Source: Rugalucina vietnamica (Eukaryota; Mollusca; Bivalvia; Lucinida; Lucinidae). Taken from it: DNA of 64,000 nt. Shown here piece after piece: positions 53,801-56,725 of the stretch. The notes under the pieces were generated by a model. That model ran no database searches. It saw only the letters and a program-made list of their open reading frames with translations, and was not told where the DNA came from. The stretch lies in NCBI GenBank assembly GCA_964017185.1, contig OZ024876.1, positions 12,835,726-12,899,725 of the forward strand, given 5' to 3'. How positions within the stretch are numbered: position 1 is the first letter of the stretch; the number at the start of each line of letters is the position of its first letter. Made by a program: the position numbers and the translations under genes.

Positions 53801-55634
53801 ACATATAAATCAACAAAATTGTTTCTTCTCCGACAGGTGCATGTATTTCTAGTTATCATATGACGTCGCTGATTTCCAGTGGATAACGTCATGTCATAAA
53901 AATCGTATGACCACACGTGTATTATTACTTTTGCGAGAATACGTAACGTCATTGACGACGTCCGTAACAACAATGTAAATTTTCATTGAAAATATGTCCA
54001 CTTCGAAGGCGATGAATCCTATTTTAAAAGTCATATGATAAAACGAATCTTACACTCGTGGTCATTTCATATGAAATTTATTAAACTCGCCGAAGGCTCG
54101 TTTAATAAATTGCATATGAAATGACCACTCGTGTAAGATCCTCTATTTAAGTGCAAAGAAAAGGGACCGTGGAAACACCCTAAACCACTTCAAAACCACC
54201 CCAAACCACCACATAACACATTCAAACCATCTCAAAACACATTTTTGGTAATCACAAAACAAATATTTTAGCGATGCAACACTCAAACCTTATCATGTAT
54301 ATCCCCAAACCACTTCAAAAACATCCCAAACCACATCAAAGAAACTCCCTTAAACGCACAAATATTACAACGCTTCAAAACATCTCAAACCTCCTCAACA
54401 ACACCCAAACCACACTAAATCACACCCAAACTACGTTAAACTCCCACATAAGCTCACACAGAAAGATCCCAGATATGTCCAACATACACAGATCACATGC
54501 ATATATGTATATGGGTTTATATGGACATTTTCTAGGCAAACCCATAGGCTATGTGTATACCCATATTAGCCTCATATGAGGCTAATTTGTGAATTTAGAG
54601 TTATAAATCCCATCAAGACCTGGTTTGAGACATGTTTAGAGTGTTTCAGGTTGTTTGGATGTGTTTAAGATGAGGTTTGGGGTGGTTTTGAAGTGGTTTG
54701 GGGTGGTTTGGGGTGGTTTGGGGTGTTTCCACGGTCCGTATTTATTAACTCATGCAAATCTGGCTTCCTTTTTATGAGACATGTGCAAACAGTATAGCCC
54801 CAGTATCGGGGCGAAGTTGTATACTAGAAAAGTGTCATGTGTTTTCAATGAAGAAAACCGTGAAGGTTGCAATCTTCTTTTATATCTTGGGATATTATAA
54901 CGAGTCAGCAATTTTTACAATGACATGTACAGTTAAGATAGAACTTAAGATTACAGTCAGTGCACCACTTATGCACATGCTTTGAGAGCATTGTGCTTTT
55001 TGTTGAGAGGGACATCTGAACATGATGTACAAGTAGATTTGCATGGGAGTTTGCACCATAATCAAACATTGTAGTGCTATTAGAGCGGGATCTGAACATG
55101 TACGAGTGAAATTTCAAGCTTCTACCCTGCTTATGTCACTGCCTGGTTAATATCGGACCTGGTTGAAAAGCCAGATTGTTGATTTTCTCATGTGAAGGCT
55201 TATGTTATTTTCTGTTATGTTACAGAATGGAAACTGACCCAGCGGATGCAGCAAATGTTGATCCAAACCATTCTGCCAAGGAATCTCAACAAAATATTCA
55301 AAAAGATGACAATGGTCAAAGTGTTGACATTGCACAATCTGTGAATAAAAAGAAACCTACCGACAATGAGCTAAAGAATGAGACATCCACCGTAACAACG
55401 ATAGATAGGGATGGCTATGGACCTCATAGGAGTGACCTGGATAAATATAATCAGTCAGAAGAAAAACACAAATATAACGTTCAGAAAAAGGGTGCCAATA
55501 TTGAATCAGAGAGCGCAGAATCAGCTCAGAGTAAACAATCCAAACAAAAGGTGTGCGATGTAGAAAATAATACCTCTGTGAAGAAAACGAAAGATGGGTC
55601 TATAGAGTCATCTCGGTCATGTGTTTTGCTGTAA
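26545..55634 (+). CDS. Alpha-solenoid (HEAT-like) protein with C-terminal CaaX box; 18 exons, 5' end missing
   Basis: Join: 26545-26690, 28463-28575, 33731-33887, 34962-35101, 37606-37765, 38306-38442, 38922-39066, 39517-39650, 43682-43811, 44193-44329, 45039-45168, 47418-47554, 48669-48840 (or to 48921), 49372-49588, 49911-50056, 51869-52087, 52740-52960, 55226-55634. Phases agree at every junction and the joined frame is open for about 1,015 codons. The body is leucine-rich helices of about 15-20 residues in pairs of about 45, resembling HEAT/ARM repeats. The last exon gives a polar tail ending SCVLL; by the CaaX rule the final Leu favours geranylgeranylation. No signal peptide or membrane segment is seen, so a cytosolic, prenyl-anchored scaffold is likely. 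I do not recognise the family. The N-terminus is not visible. Confidence 0.75.
26899..27611. repeat. Fold-back element built of GTCGCGCGAC-like words
   Basis: Inverted ends ATCTCACTGGCATGCGA (26899-26915) and TCGCATTCCAGTGAGAT (27595-27611). The interior of about 680 bp is almost entirely variants of TCGCGCGAC, TTCGTGCGAGTG and TCGCGAA, with a few AT-rich interruptions. It is strikingly CpG-rich against its AT-rich intron and nearly the same on both strands. Open frames of up to 151 codons on both strands (Arg/Ser-rich) come from the word repeats and are not genes. Confidence 0.85.
27618..28120 (-). mobile_element. LINE-A copy (minus) with coding remnant
   Basis: On the minus strand: EPEFYGDLVYEFK with later stops, GGGCGTCAGACTCTGTGATG, TTGGTCCACCGGGGTTCAGT and GGATCTTCAACTGCC. 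A 43-bp direct duplication (CGGTGTGCAATTAAAGAAAG at 27869 and 27911) lies within it. It matches 2410-2820. Confidence 0.7.
28393..28425. repeat. (AAT)n microsatellite
   Basis: Eleven consecutive AAT units, about 40 bp upstream of an exon. Confidence 0.9.
28463..28575 (+). CDS. Solenoid gene exon 2 (visible)
   Basis: Acceptor AATTCATTTCAG, donor GTAAGT, phase 0 to 2. Reads DGYKAFEKKICVKDFPEADK, ending KTAKLLNKIT. The shortest of the modular exons. Confidence 0.8.
28600..28700. repeat. MITE-5 hairpin relic
   Basis: GATCTTATACGAGTGGTCAT ... TTTATTAACTGCGCCTTCG ... AATTCACATGAAATAGCCAC is a decayed version of the hairpin at 22707-22802. Confidence 0.55.
28700..29367. other. Intronic sequence, short internal duplication
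   Basis: ACACGCGCTGC...TACTAA.TGATCAA and ACTTTCCATTATAG / ACTTTCCATAATGG recur about 60 bp apart (28862, 28934). Otherwise nothing is recognised. Confidence 0.4.
29368..29416 (-). mobile_element. SINE-1 (minus), left half split by a 3.9-kb insertion
   Basis: Poly-T, AATTCAGTCTTACGTCCC, TTTCAAGATTATTTCAGCTC ATAT. The SINE sequence resumes at 33353 exactly where it stops here (GAGCTGAAATAATC...CATATGAG consensus). Confidence 0.75.
29486..30189 (+). repeat. Two tandem copies of a roughly 346-bp subterminal unit
   Basis: GGGTGGCTTC.TT.ATCAATATAAAG, AGCCGTTACG, AATCTGATGAAAGAATGTTAC, GCATCGATGGTGTTACGTAT and AACAGTAAGCTATTTTAATA occur in the same order at 29486-29832 and 29833-30189. The short open frames at 29428, 29679 and 30036 arise from these units. 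Confidence 0.85.
29731..29745 (+). repeat. Motif copy GTTACGTATGTTACA
   Basis: First of the eight clear copies of the 15-17 bp motif inside the 3.9-kb element. Others: 30088-30102, 30461-30476, 30800-30816, 32296-32312 (inverse), 32634-32651 (inverse), 33013-33030 and about 33179-33195. The core ACGTATGT is conserved in most. Confidence 0.75.
30975..31135 (+). mobile_element. SINE-1, 5'-truncated, inside the 3.9-kb element
   Basis: ACATGCGAGACAAGCCAAGT, GGGGTTCTCCCGTTTTTGCC, GAGCTGAAATAATATTGAAA and GGGACGTTAAACGGAAC then A-rich. The tRNA head is missing. Confidence 0.75.
31225..31540 (-). mobile_element. SINE-2 copy inside the 3.9-kb element
   Basis: GGGACTTTTTCCCGAAAATC, GGATGCCATGACATCC, GGCTTATACGTATGGATGG, CTTCCTGGTCAGGCTCAAAC and ACGGGGCCCATATTCCTACC, homologous to 20075-20345. 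Confidence 0.65.
32416..32578 (+). repeat. MITE-1 copy inside the 3.9-kb element
   Basis: Begins GAGCCGCAGCGCGCGAAAAC and ends TGGTTTTCGCATGAAGCGGCTC; the central hairpin is deleted. Confidence 0.7.
33353..33450 (-). mobile_element. SINE-1 (minus), right half after the insertion
   Basis: TATGAGACGGGCCAATCAGT, GGGCGAAAACGGGAGAACC, CACACCCGCAAGCAGAACTT and CTCACGTGGCCAGTGCGG. It ends before the tRNA head. Confidence 0.75.
33731..33887 (+). CDS. Solenoid gene exon 3 (visible)
   Basis: Acceptor CTTCTGTTGTAG, donor GTAAAA, phase 2 to 0. Reads SFLERNGDLFTEVSEYRLHA then LMSVLQAGLNSTHVTLLWSF and GLESYLR, a helix pair. Confidence 0.8.
33942..34116 (-). repeat. MITE-1 family copy, core partly deleted
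   Basis: GAGCCAGTGACTGCACAGCT, AAATCCGAAATTTCAAGCTT, GGTTTGTGTCGAACCTGGTC and the end GTTTTCCCACGAGGCGGCTC. Confidence 0.75.
34350..34953 (+). mobile_element. LINE-A copy abutting an exon acceptor
   Basis: Starts at the GGGGTCCAACTG block and carries a 36-bp tandem duplication (TGATGTTTTTCTTTTGCTCC twice), then the GAGGACCGAAGAACTAAC, TTACTGATCGTTCC and GTGGCCACCTATTGGGAAAA blocks, and the 3' end TTTGCCTACTTGTACCTT. The element ends 8 bp before the AG of the next exon. Confidence 0.8.
34962..35101 (+). CDS. Solenoid gene exon 4 (visible)
   Basis: Acceptor CCTTATTTTAG, donor GTAGGT, phase 0 to 2. Reads MLETEQLIQLLKALKIAFRY then DRVRFRLAEIFEKI. The first Met is internal, not a start, because the upstream exons join in frame. 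The pyrimidine tract before the acceptor is largely LINE-A sequence. Confidence 0.85.
35128..35410 (+). repeat. MITE-3 family copy
   Basis: AAACATGTCCGTGCAATATA, CTTAAACCCCACTTTCATAT, TTTTGATCCAAAACATATAT, with the hairpin reduced to GTGGGTACCCAC; right part TGTATATCACATGGGCATGA as in the copy at 1030. Confidence 0.7.
35486..36116 (+). mobile_element. LINE-A copy with its middle segment inverted
   Basis: 35486-35800 is in plus orientation (GACAGTCTGTATGCTACATT ... AAGCTGAGAGTGAGGT). 35815-36010 is the reverse complement of the family middle (CCGAGTGAGCAGCTATTTCC, GAAGTATCGCCTTGAAATGG). 36011-36116 is again plus (CCACCACGGTTTTTGGAGTG ... GTTGCTTACTTTTGC). Confidence 0.75.
36117..36770. other. 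Intronic, nothing recognised
   Basis: AT-rich; a C run at about 36750. Confidence 0.4.
36800..36985 (+). pseudogene. C-terminal end of a non-LTR reverse transcriptase (relic)
   Basis: Reads PIFPPNVKYWNDLPDSLISA then DDCVSKFTFLVRAW. A phrase of the type FFP..V..WN.LP followed by a short helix is the usual last segment of LINE ORF2 proteins after the reverse transcriptase domain. An upstream stop and missing domains show it is a fragment. Confidence 0.55.
37606..37765 (+). CDS. Solenoid gene exon 5 (visible)
   Basis: Acceptor GATTTTCTCTAG, donor GTATGT, phase 2 to 0. Reads LDQYEPDVAHRAFLDLYQYY then GLTDKLANEIYFLTRNMVEQ. The open frame runs on upstream to 37472, where another AG exists, but only the acceptor at 37605 matches the phase of exon 4. 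Confidence 0.8.
38090..38300 (-). repeat. MITE-3 copy with intact hairpin
   Basis: ATTGTGGGTACACGTTAGAA CC...GGTTCTAACGAGTACCCAC AAT hairpin, then TTTTGGATCAAAACTAAGAA and GGGTATACATTACACGGGCA. It ends within 20 bp of the next exon. Confidence 0.8.
38306..38442 (+). CDS. Solenoid gene exon 6 (visible)
   Basis: Acceptor TCGGTCATTACAG, donor GTAAGT, phase 0 to 2. Reads DFKDVAILKHHLKTMQEMVS then DDAVKAMIENLMKAI. Aligns by position with the other 0-to-2 exons (an L..L helix followed by a V..MI..LMK helix). Confidence 0.85.
38524..38720 (-). repeat. MITE-1 family copy, half hairpin lost
   Basis: Begins GAGCCGCCTCATGGGAAAAC and ends GTTTTCCCACGAGGCGGCTC, with AACGCCTTTGTTTTCGCTAC and CCGGTTTGTGTCGGACCTGT. 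Nearly identical over its right half to 53400-53542. Confidence 0.85.
38922..39066 (+). CDS. Solenoid gene exon 7 (visible)
   Basis: Acceptor ATCATATTCAG, donor GTAATA, phase 2 to 0. Reads ENDLVSDLFDPTMEMIIEVY then AGLVINKIRTYLIREIGERK. Confidence 0.85.
39256..39340. repeat. 85-bp palindrome with 32-bp perfect arms
   Basis: ATTATTATTGTTGTGTTAAT ACTGTGATTGTC pairs exactly with GACAATCACAGTATTAACAC AACAATAATAAT; the 21-nt loop contains a further ACTGTGATAGTC word. No mismatch in the arms. Confidence 0.9.
39517..39650 (+). CDS. Solenoid gene exon 8 (visible)
   Basis: Acceptor TTTGTATCGCAG, donor GTAAGG, phase 0 to 2. Reads IPIEPLFKSCLRMVQAITAK then RLMAEDVIDIFIKQVEH. Confidence 0.85.
39801..40941. 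repeat. Fold-back element built of AACGCCGT/GCGTTC words
   Basis: Begins CCTGTCACACAGGACAGC and ends CCTTAGTCTGACAGG (inverted CCTGTCAGAC). Both flanks are made of variants of GGCGTT, AACGCCGTAAGAAC, GAACGCCG and TGCGTTC, GC-rich against the AT-rich intron, with an AT-rich middle near 40310-40420. Open frames inside are by-products. Ends are less certain than for the 26899 element. Confidence 0.6.
40942..41879. other. Intronic, nothing recognised
   Basis: Contains a short GGACGAGAATCTCGCACAGG / GCGAGAATCTCGCTT doublet at about 41197-41230. No element ends were identified. Confidence 0.4.
41880..42070 (-). repeat. MITE-3 copy
   Basis: ATTGTTGGTACATGTTAGAA CTGCCTCGG / AAGGCGGTTCTAACGAGTAC CCACAATC hairpin, then ATAGGTATACCCCTACAAAC and TATAAAAGTGGGGTTCAAG. 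Confidence 0.8.
42071..43360. other. Intronic AT-rich DNA, nothing recognised
   Basis: GGGAAGCAAAAAG(G/A) occurs at 42700 and 42902 with loosely similar surroundings, possibly an old duplication. No element ends or exon were found. Confidence 0.4.
43361..43594 (+). repeat. MITE-1 family copy, full length
   Basis: GCGTGAGAAAACGAACAATT at the left, GGTTTTTCCATGCGGTGGCTC at the right, core AAACAAAGGCGCTGATCAGC / GCTGATCTGCGCCTTTGTTT. Confidence 0.85.
43682..43811 (+). CDS. Solenoid gene exon 9 (visible)
   Basis: Acceptor ATCGTTCATTCAG, donor GTAGAG, phase 2 to 0. Reads SSDDVKQILGFLRCIVLSGS then LLITIKGILAALKTRGVLDW. Confidence 0.85.
43945..44093 (-). repeat. MITE-1 family copy, left end lost
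   Basis: GCGAAGCTGATCAGCATATG, TTAAATCCGAAATACCCAGC, TTTGTGTCGGACCTGTTCGG and TTGGTTTTCTAATGAGACGG. A repeated GTGAATTCAGCTCTGAGTTG / CAGCTGTGAGTTGTGAATTC pair lies just upstream (43870-43940). Confidence 0.75.
44193..44329 (+). CDS. Solenoid gene exon 10 (visible)
   Basis: Acceptor TTTTATTGTTAG, donor GTAAAA, phase 0 to 2. Reads KYESEARGILEAVGEVTVQS then MEYGDFVEDYLNIL. Confidence 0.8.
44342..44570 (+). repeat. MITE-1 family copy, full length, 12 bp after an exon
   Basis: Begins GAGCCGTCTCGTGATAAATC and ends TTTTCTCACGAGGCGGCTC; outside, TAC and GTA extend the inverted ends. Core GCGAAAACAAAGGCGCTGAT / ATCTGCGTCTTTGTTTTCGC. Confidence 0.85.
44785..44830. repeat. (GT)n microsatellite
   Basis: About 23 GT units with one GC interruption. 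Confidence 0.95.
45039..45168 (+). CDS. Solenoid gene exon 11 (visible)
   Basis: Acceptor TTATCATTGTCAG, donor GTAAGT, phase 2 to 0. Reads KTEIKRDIQSSLVSVFFNCV then KVRIADAVADREGWDLS. Confidence 0.85.
45280..47042 (+). repeat. Long GAGCC-hairpin repeat (LR-1), with LINE-A inserted
   Basis: Opens with TTAGCTCATTTGAGCCGGGG GCTCATAGGTGAGC and the GTCGTCGTT/ACAATGTTAAAACATTTTCTTC words. The body repeats CAATTTCAATGAAAGTTGGTATG..GCATC, GACCTTGGGTTGACCTTGAC and CAAAGGTCATTTA, and it ends CAGGTGAGCG...GACCATAGGTCCTCTGGTT. The LINE-A piece at 46588-46762 interrupts it. Same family as 50633-51846 and 56615-58802. Confidence 0.75.
46588..46762 (+). mobile_element. LINE-A 3' end nested in LR-1
   Basis: GTTAAGGTAACTGAGTGGCC, AATAGCTGCTCATTCGGCTT, TTTTTGGAGTGGGAATCTTT and TTTGCCTACTTGTACCTT. 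Confidence 0.8.
47418..47554 (+). CDS. Solenoid gene exon 12 (visible)
   Basis: Acceptor CTGTTGTTTAAG, donor GTATGG, phase 0 to 2. Reads NEKRLRLEVLTKCDRMLKNV then YLIGAVGQLVNTVINSYK. Confidence 0.85.
47578..48216 (+). mobile_element. LINE-A copy starting 24 bp after an exon
   Basis: GATGATAAATACATATTAAA, TTGGCCCACCGGGGTCCAAC, GTTATTCGGCGCCCAGGGAT, AGATTCACCACGAGGACCGA, TTACTGATCGTTCCAAGG and the 3' end GATCTTTGCCTACTTGTACG. Confidence 0.8.
48217..48668. other. Intronic, nothing recognised
   Basis: AT-rich; ends at the TGATGTTTACAG acceptor. Confidence 0.4.
48669..48840 (+). CDS. Solenoid gene exon 13 (visible), with duplicated 3' part
   Basis: Phase 2 to 0. Reads DGATLTEEDNKLFVSIFLTV then SVTKHWYQLQHPDRSNVKFR and GALRTFIEL. 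The donor GTAAGAG at 48841 recurs at 48922 because the last roughly 81 bp of the exon are tandemly duplicated. Using the second donor adds 27 in-frame residues (VRDIEQPDRSNVKCRIWDGA, then LGRFVEL) and keeps the phase. Which donor is used cannot be told from sequence. Confidence 0.75.
48781..48942 (+). repeat. 81-bp in-frame tandem duplication spanning a splice donor
   Basis: GATAGATCAAACGTCAAGT, TAGGATTTGG, ACGGAGCTTTG and GAACTGGTAAGAGACATA occur at 48781-48852 and 48862-48933 with few differences. The second copy continues ACAAACATGTAGTCCAAGGG, which is shared with the start of LR-1 at 56615. Confidence 0.9.
48936..49010 (+). repeat. LR-1 start fragment
   Basis: GTAGTCCAAGGGCAACGATC GCTCACCTGAAAGTCAGG and AGTACAGTCATTGGACAAA match 56618-56685 nearly exactly. 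Confidence 0.75.
49113..49357 (-). repeat. MITE-1 family copy ending 14 bp before an exon
   Basis: GCGAAGGTGATCATCTCCTT TGTTTTCGC, AAATCCAAAATTTCCAGTC, GGTTTGTGTCAAGATAC, an AT-rich insertion, then GAAAATCACATTGTTGGTTT and ATGATGCGGCTC. Confidence 0.75.
49372..49588 (+). CDS. Solenoid gene exon 14 (visible)
   Basis: Acceptor TGATATTTGTAG, donor GTAAGC, phase 0 to 1. Reads HQKSSTLSCLAPVMPNIMRW then ENMIDCMLRILTAIGRNPPS and LSELLDLLLKSDKCQDLY. The first exon to leave the alternating 0/2 phase pattern; longer than the earlier modules. Confidence 0.8.
49911..50056 (+). CDS. Solenoid gene exon 15 (visible), weak donor
   Basis: Acceptor AATCATTTCAG, phase 1 to 0. Reads LINELYRHNPDAVHQKLNDI then FKALNKSTGKGETTIPWVLH and SVAEHHPE. 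The only donor that keeps the downstream frame is GTTCTG at 50057, a poor match to GTAAGT. Reading on gives Val-Leu then TGA. A MITE-1 starts 14 bp later. Confidence 0.65.
50071..50272 (+). repeat. MITE-1 family copy just after exon 15
   Basis: AAGCCACCTCGTGGAAAAAC, GTTTCCGAACATGTCTGACT, GGATTTAAGAAGAAGAGGG, GCGAAAACAAAGGCGCTGAT, end TTTTCTCACGAGGTGGCTC; the right hairpin arm is shortened. Confidence 0.8.
50425..50525 (+). mobile_element. LINE-A 3' end (5'-truncated)
   Basis: AAGTGCCTGATTGTTAGTTT, CCCACCTCGGTTTTTGGAGT and GATCTTTGCCTACCTGTACC. Confidence 0.8.
50633..51846 (+). repeat. LR-1 copy
   Basis: Opens AGCTCACCTGAGCCGCATAC and GTCGTCGTTGTCGTCATCGT. The body repeats CAATTTCAACCAGACTTGGT, TTTGGTCACATGGATTTTTC, GATGGCCGCCATGCCCATAA and CAATGAAAGTTAGTATGAAG, and it ends TTAGGTGAGCGTTCTCAGGA and CCATTGGTTCTCTGGTT. 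It stops 22 bp before an exon acceptor. Confidence 0.8.
51869..52087 (+). CDS. Solenoid gene exon 16 (visible)
   Basis: Acceptor TTTTTTCGCATCAG, donor GTGAGT, phase 0 to 0. Reads VFNKRHIGTIFERAKKGNSQ then EQSVMLMVIKNISDKHPAML and SVIIAAVAMENK, two helix pairs. Confidence 0.85.
52740..52960 (+). CDS. Solenoid gene exon 17 (visible)
   Basis: Acceptor ATACTTTGTAG, donor GTAAGT, phase 0 to 2. Reads ALGQKAVDYLMKFALFSGPP then STCALSAVCTLTDAHRDCVL and QVKQLIHSMLQMLKGD. Last solenoid exon. Confidence 0.85.
52978..53235 (+). repeat. MITE-3 copy
   Basis: AACATGTCCCTGTAATATTT, GGGGTTTACAGGGGTATAAA, CGTGGGTACACGTTAGAACC GTTAACGAGACCCCACAATC and CCTCTGTATATTGCTGAATT. Confidence 0.75.
53310..53542 (-). 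repeat. MITE-1 family copy, full length
   Basis: Begins GAGCCACCACATGGGAAATC and ends GTTTTCCCACGAGGTGGCTC; core GCGAAAACAAAGACGCAGAT / ATCAGCGCCTTTGTTTTCGC. Confidence 0.85.
53852..54150. repeat. MITE-5, longest copy
   Basis: CATATGACGTCGCTGATTTC, GTATGACCACACGTGTATTA, ACGACGTCCGTAACAACAAT, then the hairpin CTTACACTCGTGGTCATTTC ... CACTCGTGTAAGATCCTCTA. Joins the 16401 and 22611 fragments into one element of about 300 bp. Confidence 0.8.
54164..54737. repeat. Fold-back element built of AAACCAC words
   Basis: Ends GGACCGTGGAAACACC (54164) and GGTGTTTCCACGGTCC (54722) are perfect 16-bp inverted repeats. The left flank is made of CAAACCAC/TCAAAACATC words and the right of their complements (GTGGTTTGGGGT). 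The middle has TATATGTATATGGGTTTATA and CCTCATATGAGG. The open frame at 54274 (Thr/Asn/His-rich) is a by-product. Confidence 0.85.
54738..55098. other. Intronic, nothing recognised
   Basis: AT-rich, no exon-like frame with splice sites. Confidence 0.4.
55099..55204 (-). repeat. MITE-1 family fragment before the last exon
   Basis: GAAATTTCAAGCTTCTACCC, TAATATCGGACCTGGTTGAA and GTTGATTTTCTCATGTGAAG, ending 21 bp before the acceptor. Confidence 0.65.
55226..55634 (+). CDS. Solenoid gene last exon: polar tail with CaaX box
   Basis: Acceptor TTATGTTACAG, phase 2 in, stop TAA at 55632-55634. It encodes about 135 residues rich in Lys, Asn, Ser, Asp and Gln with no hydrophobic helix (for example NKKKPTDNELKNETSTVTTI), ending SIESSRSCVLL. 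Cys-Val-Leu-Leu fits the CaaX rule; Leu at the last position is the usual geranylgeranyltransferase I preference (established knowledge). Basic residues upstream of the Cys would help membrane binding. An ATG at 55176 lies upstream of the acceptor and is not part of the exon. Confidence 0.85.
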
Positions 55635-55869
55635 TTTATTGAACAATTTAATGAGGAATAACCAAGATATTATATACCTGACAAAATATAAAACGCAATG
55701 GTGCCATTAATCAATTTTTCATAAAGCTCATAAAATTAACAAAATTCCATTTATACCATTTCAAAGGTATTGCATACACTTTTAAACATGGGACTAAACC
55801 TGTGCTTCAAAAAATGACCTTCAACCACAAGTCAAATGTTAAAGTTACATAAAACTTGCACCGTTTTTA
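55635..55869 (+). other. 3' flank / possible 3' UTR
   Basis: AT-rich; no canonical AATAAA seen within about 200 bp of the stop, only ATATAAA and CATAAA variants near 55686-55730. The transcript end could not be placed. Confidence 0.35.
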
Positions 55870-56614
55870 TCTTCTCTTGGGGTATTTACTATAGATGGTT
55901 GGAATTCGAGTACGCCTCAAGGACCCCAGACACGTACCTTTTCCATCTTTTATCTGCATTCTGTTCAAACATGGGCACATTAGGCTACCAAACCACCCCT
56001 TCGAGGTATGAATTCCTTTACAAAATTTGAAGAAAATCGGTCTACAAATGCTCAAGATAGAGCCCGGAAACGAAATTTCAACGTAAATCACGGGCCATAA
56101 CTCATGATTTACCCATCTTCGGTCCAAAACCATTCCTTCCTGATATTAACACCTATACAAGTTTAAAGAAAATTGGTCAATAAATGCTCAAAATAGAGCC
56201 CAGAACGAAGATTAATGCAAATCAAGGGCCATTTCTCTGTACTTATTTGACTAAATTTACCCATCGTCAATCCCAAACCACTCCTTCCTAATATGAACTC
56301 CAATAGAAAGTTTGAAGAAAATTGGTCAATAAATGCTCAAGATAGAGACCAGAAAGGAAATTTTAACGTAAATCAAGGCCATAACTCTGTACTTATCTGA
56401 CGAAATTTACCCATCTTCAATCATAAACCACTCATTCCTGAGATGAACTCCTATGCAAAGATGGAAGAAAATTGGTCAATAAATGCTCAAGATGGAGCCC
56501 GGAAACAAAATTTTAATGTAAATATAGGGCTACAACTCTTTACTTATTTGACAAAATTTACCCATCTTCATTCCCAAACCACTCCTTCCTGATAGAAAAC
56601 TTCTATACCAAGTT
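55870..56614 (+). repeat. Tandem array, unit about 148 bp (left part)
   Basis: AAATTGGTCAATAAATGCTC with AAGATAGAGCCCGGAAACGA, TAAATCAAGGGCCATAACTC, CTTATTTGACAAAATTTACC and CAAACCACTCCTTCCTGATA recurs with starts near 56025, 56160, 56308 and 56456. Units differ by about 10-20%. The array continues at 58803. Confidence 0.85.
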
Positions 56615-56694
56615 TGAAAACAAGTAGCCCAAGGGCAACGATCGCTTACCTGAGAGTCAACAAGTACAGTCACTGGACAAAGTGAATTTTTTTC

Positions 56695-56725
<31 letters not shown>

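Noticed and set aside
54274-54579. 101-codon Thr/Asn/His-rich open frame
   Set aside because: Produced by CAAACCAC word repeats inside a fold-back element.
55176-55225. ATG-led open frame running into the last exon
   Set aside because: The upstream part is MITE-1 sequence and intron; the exon begins at 55226 after TTATGTTACAG, in phase with exon 17.
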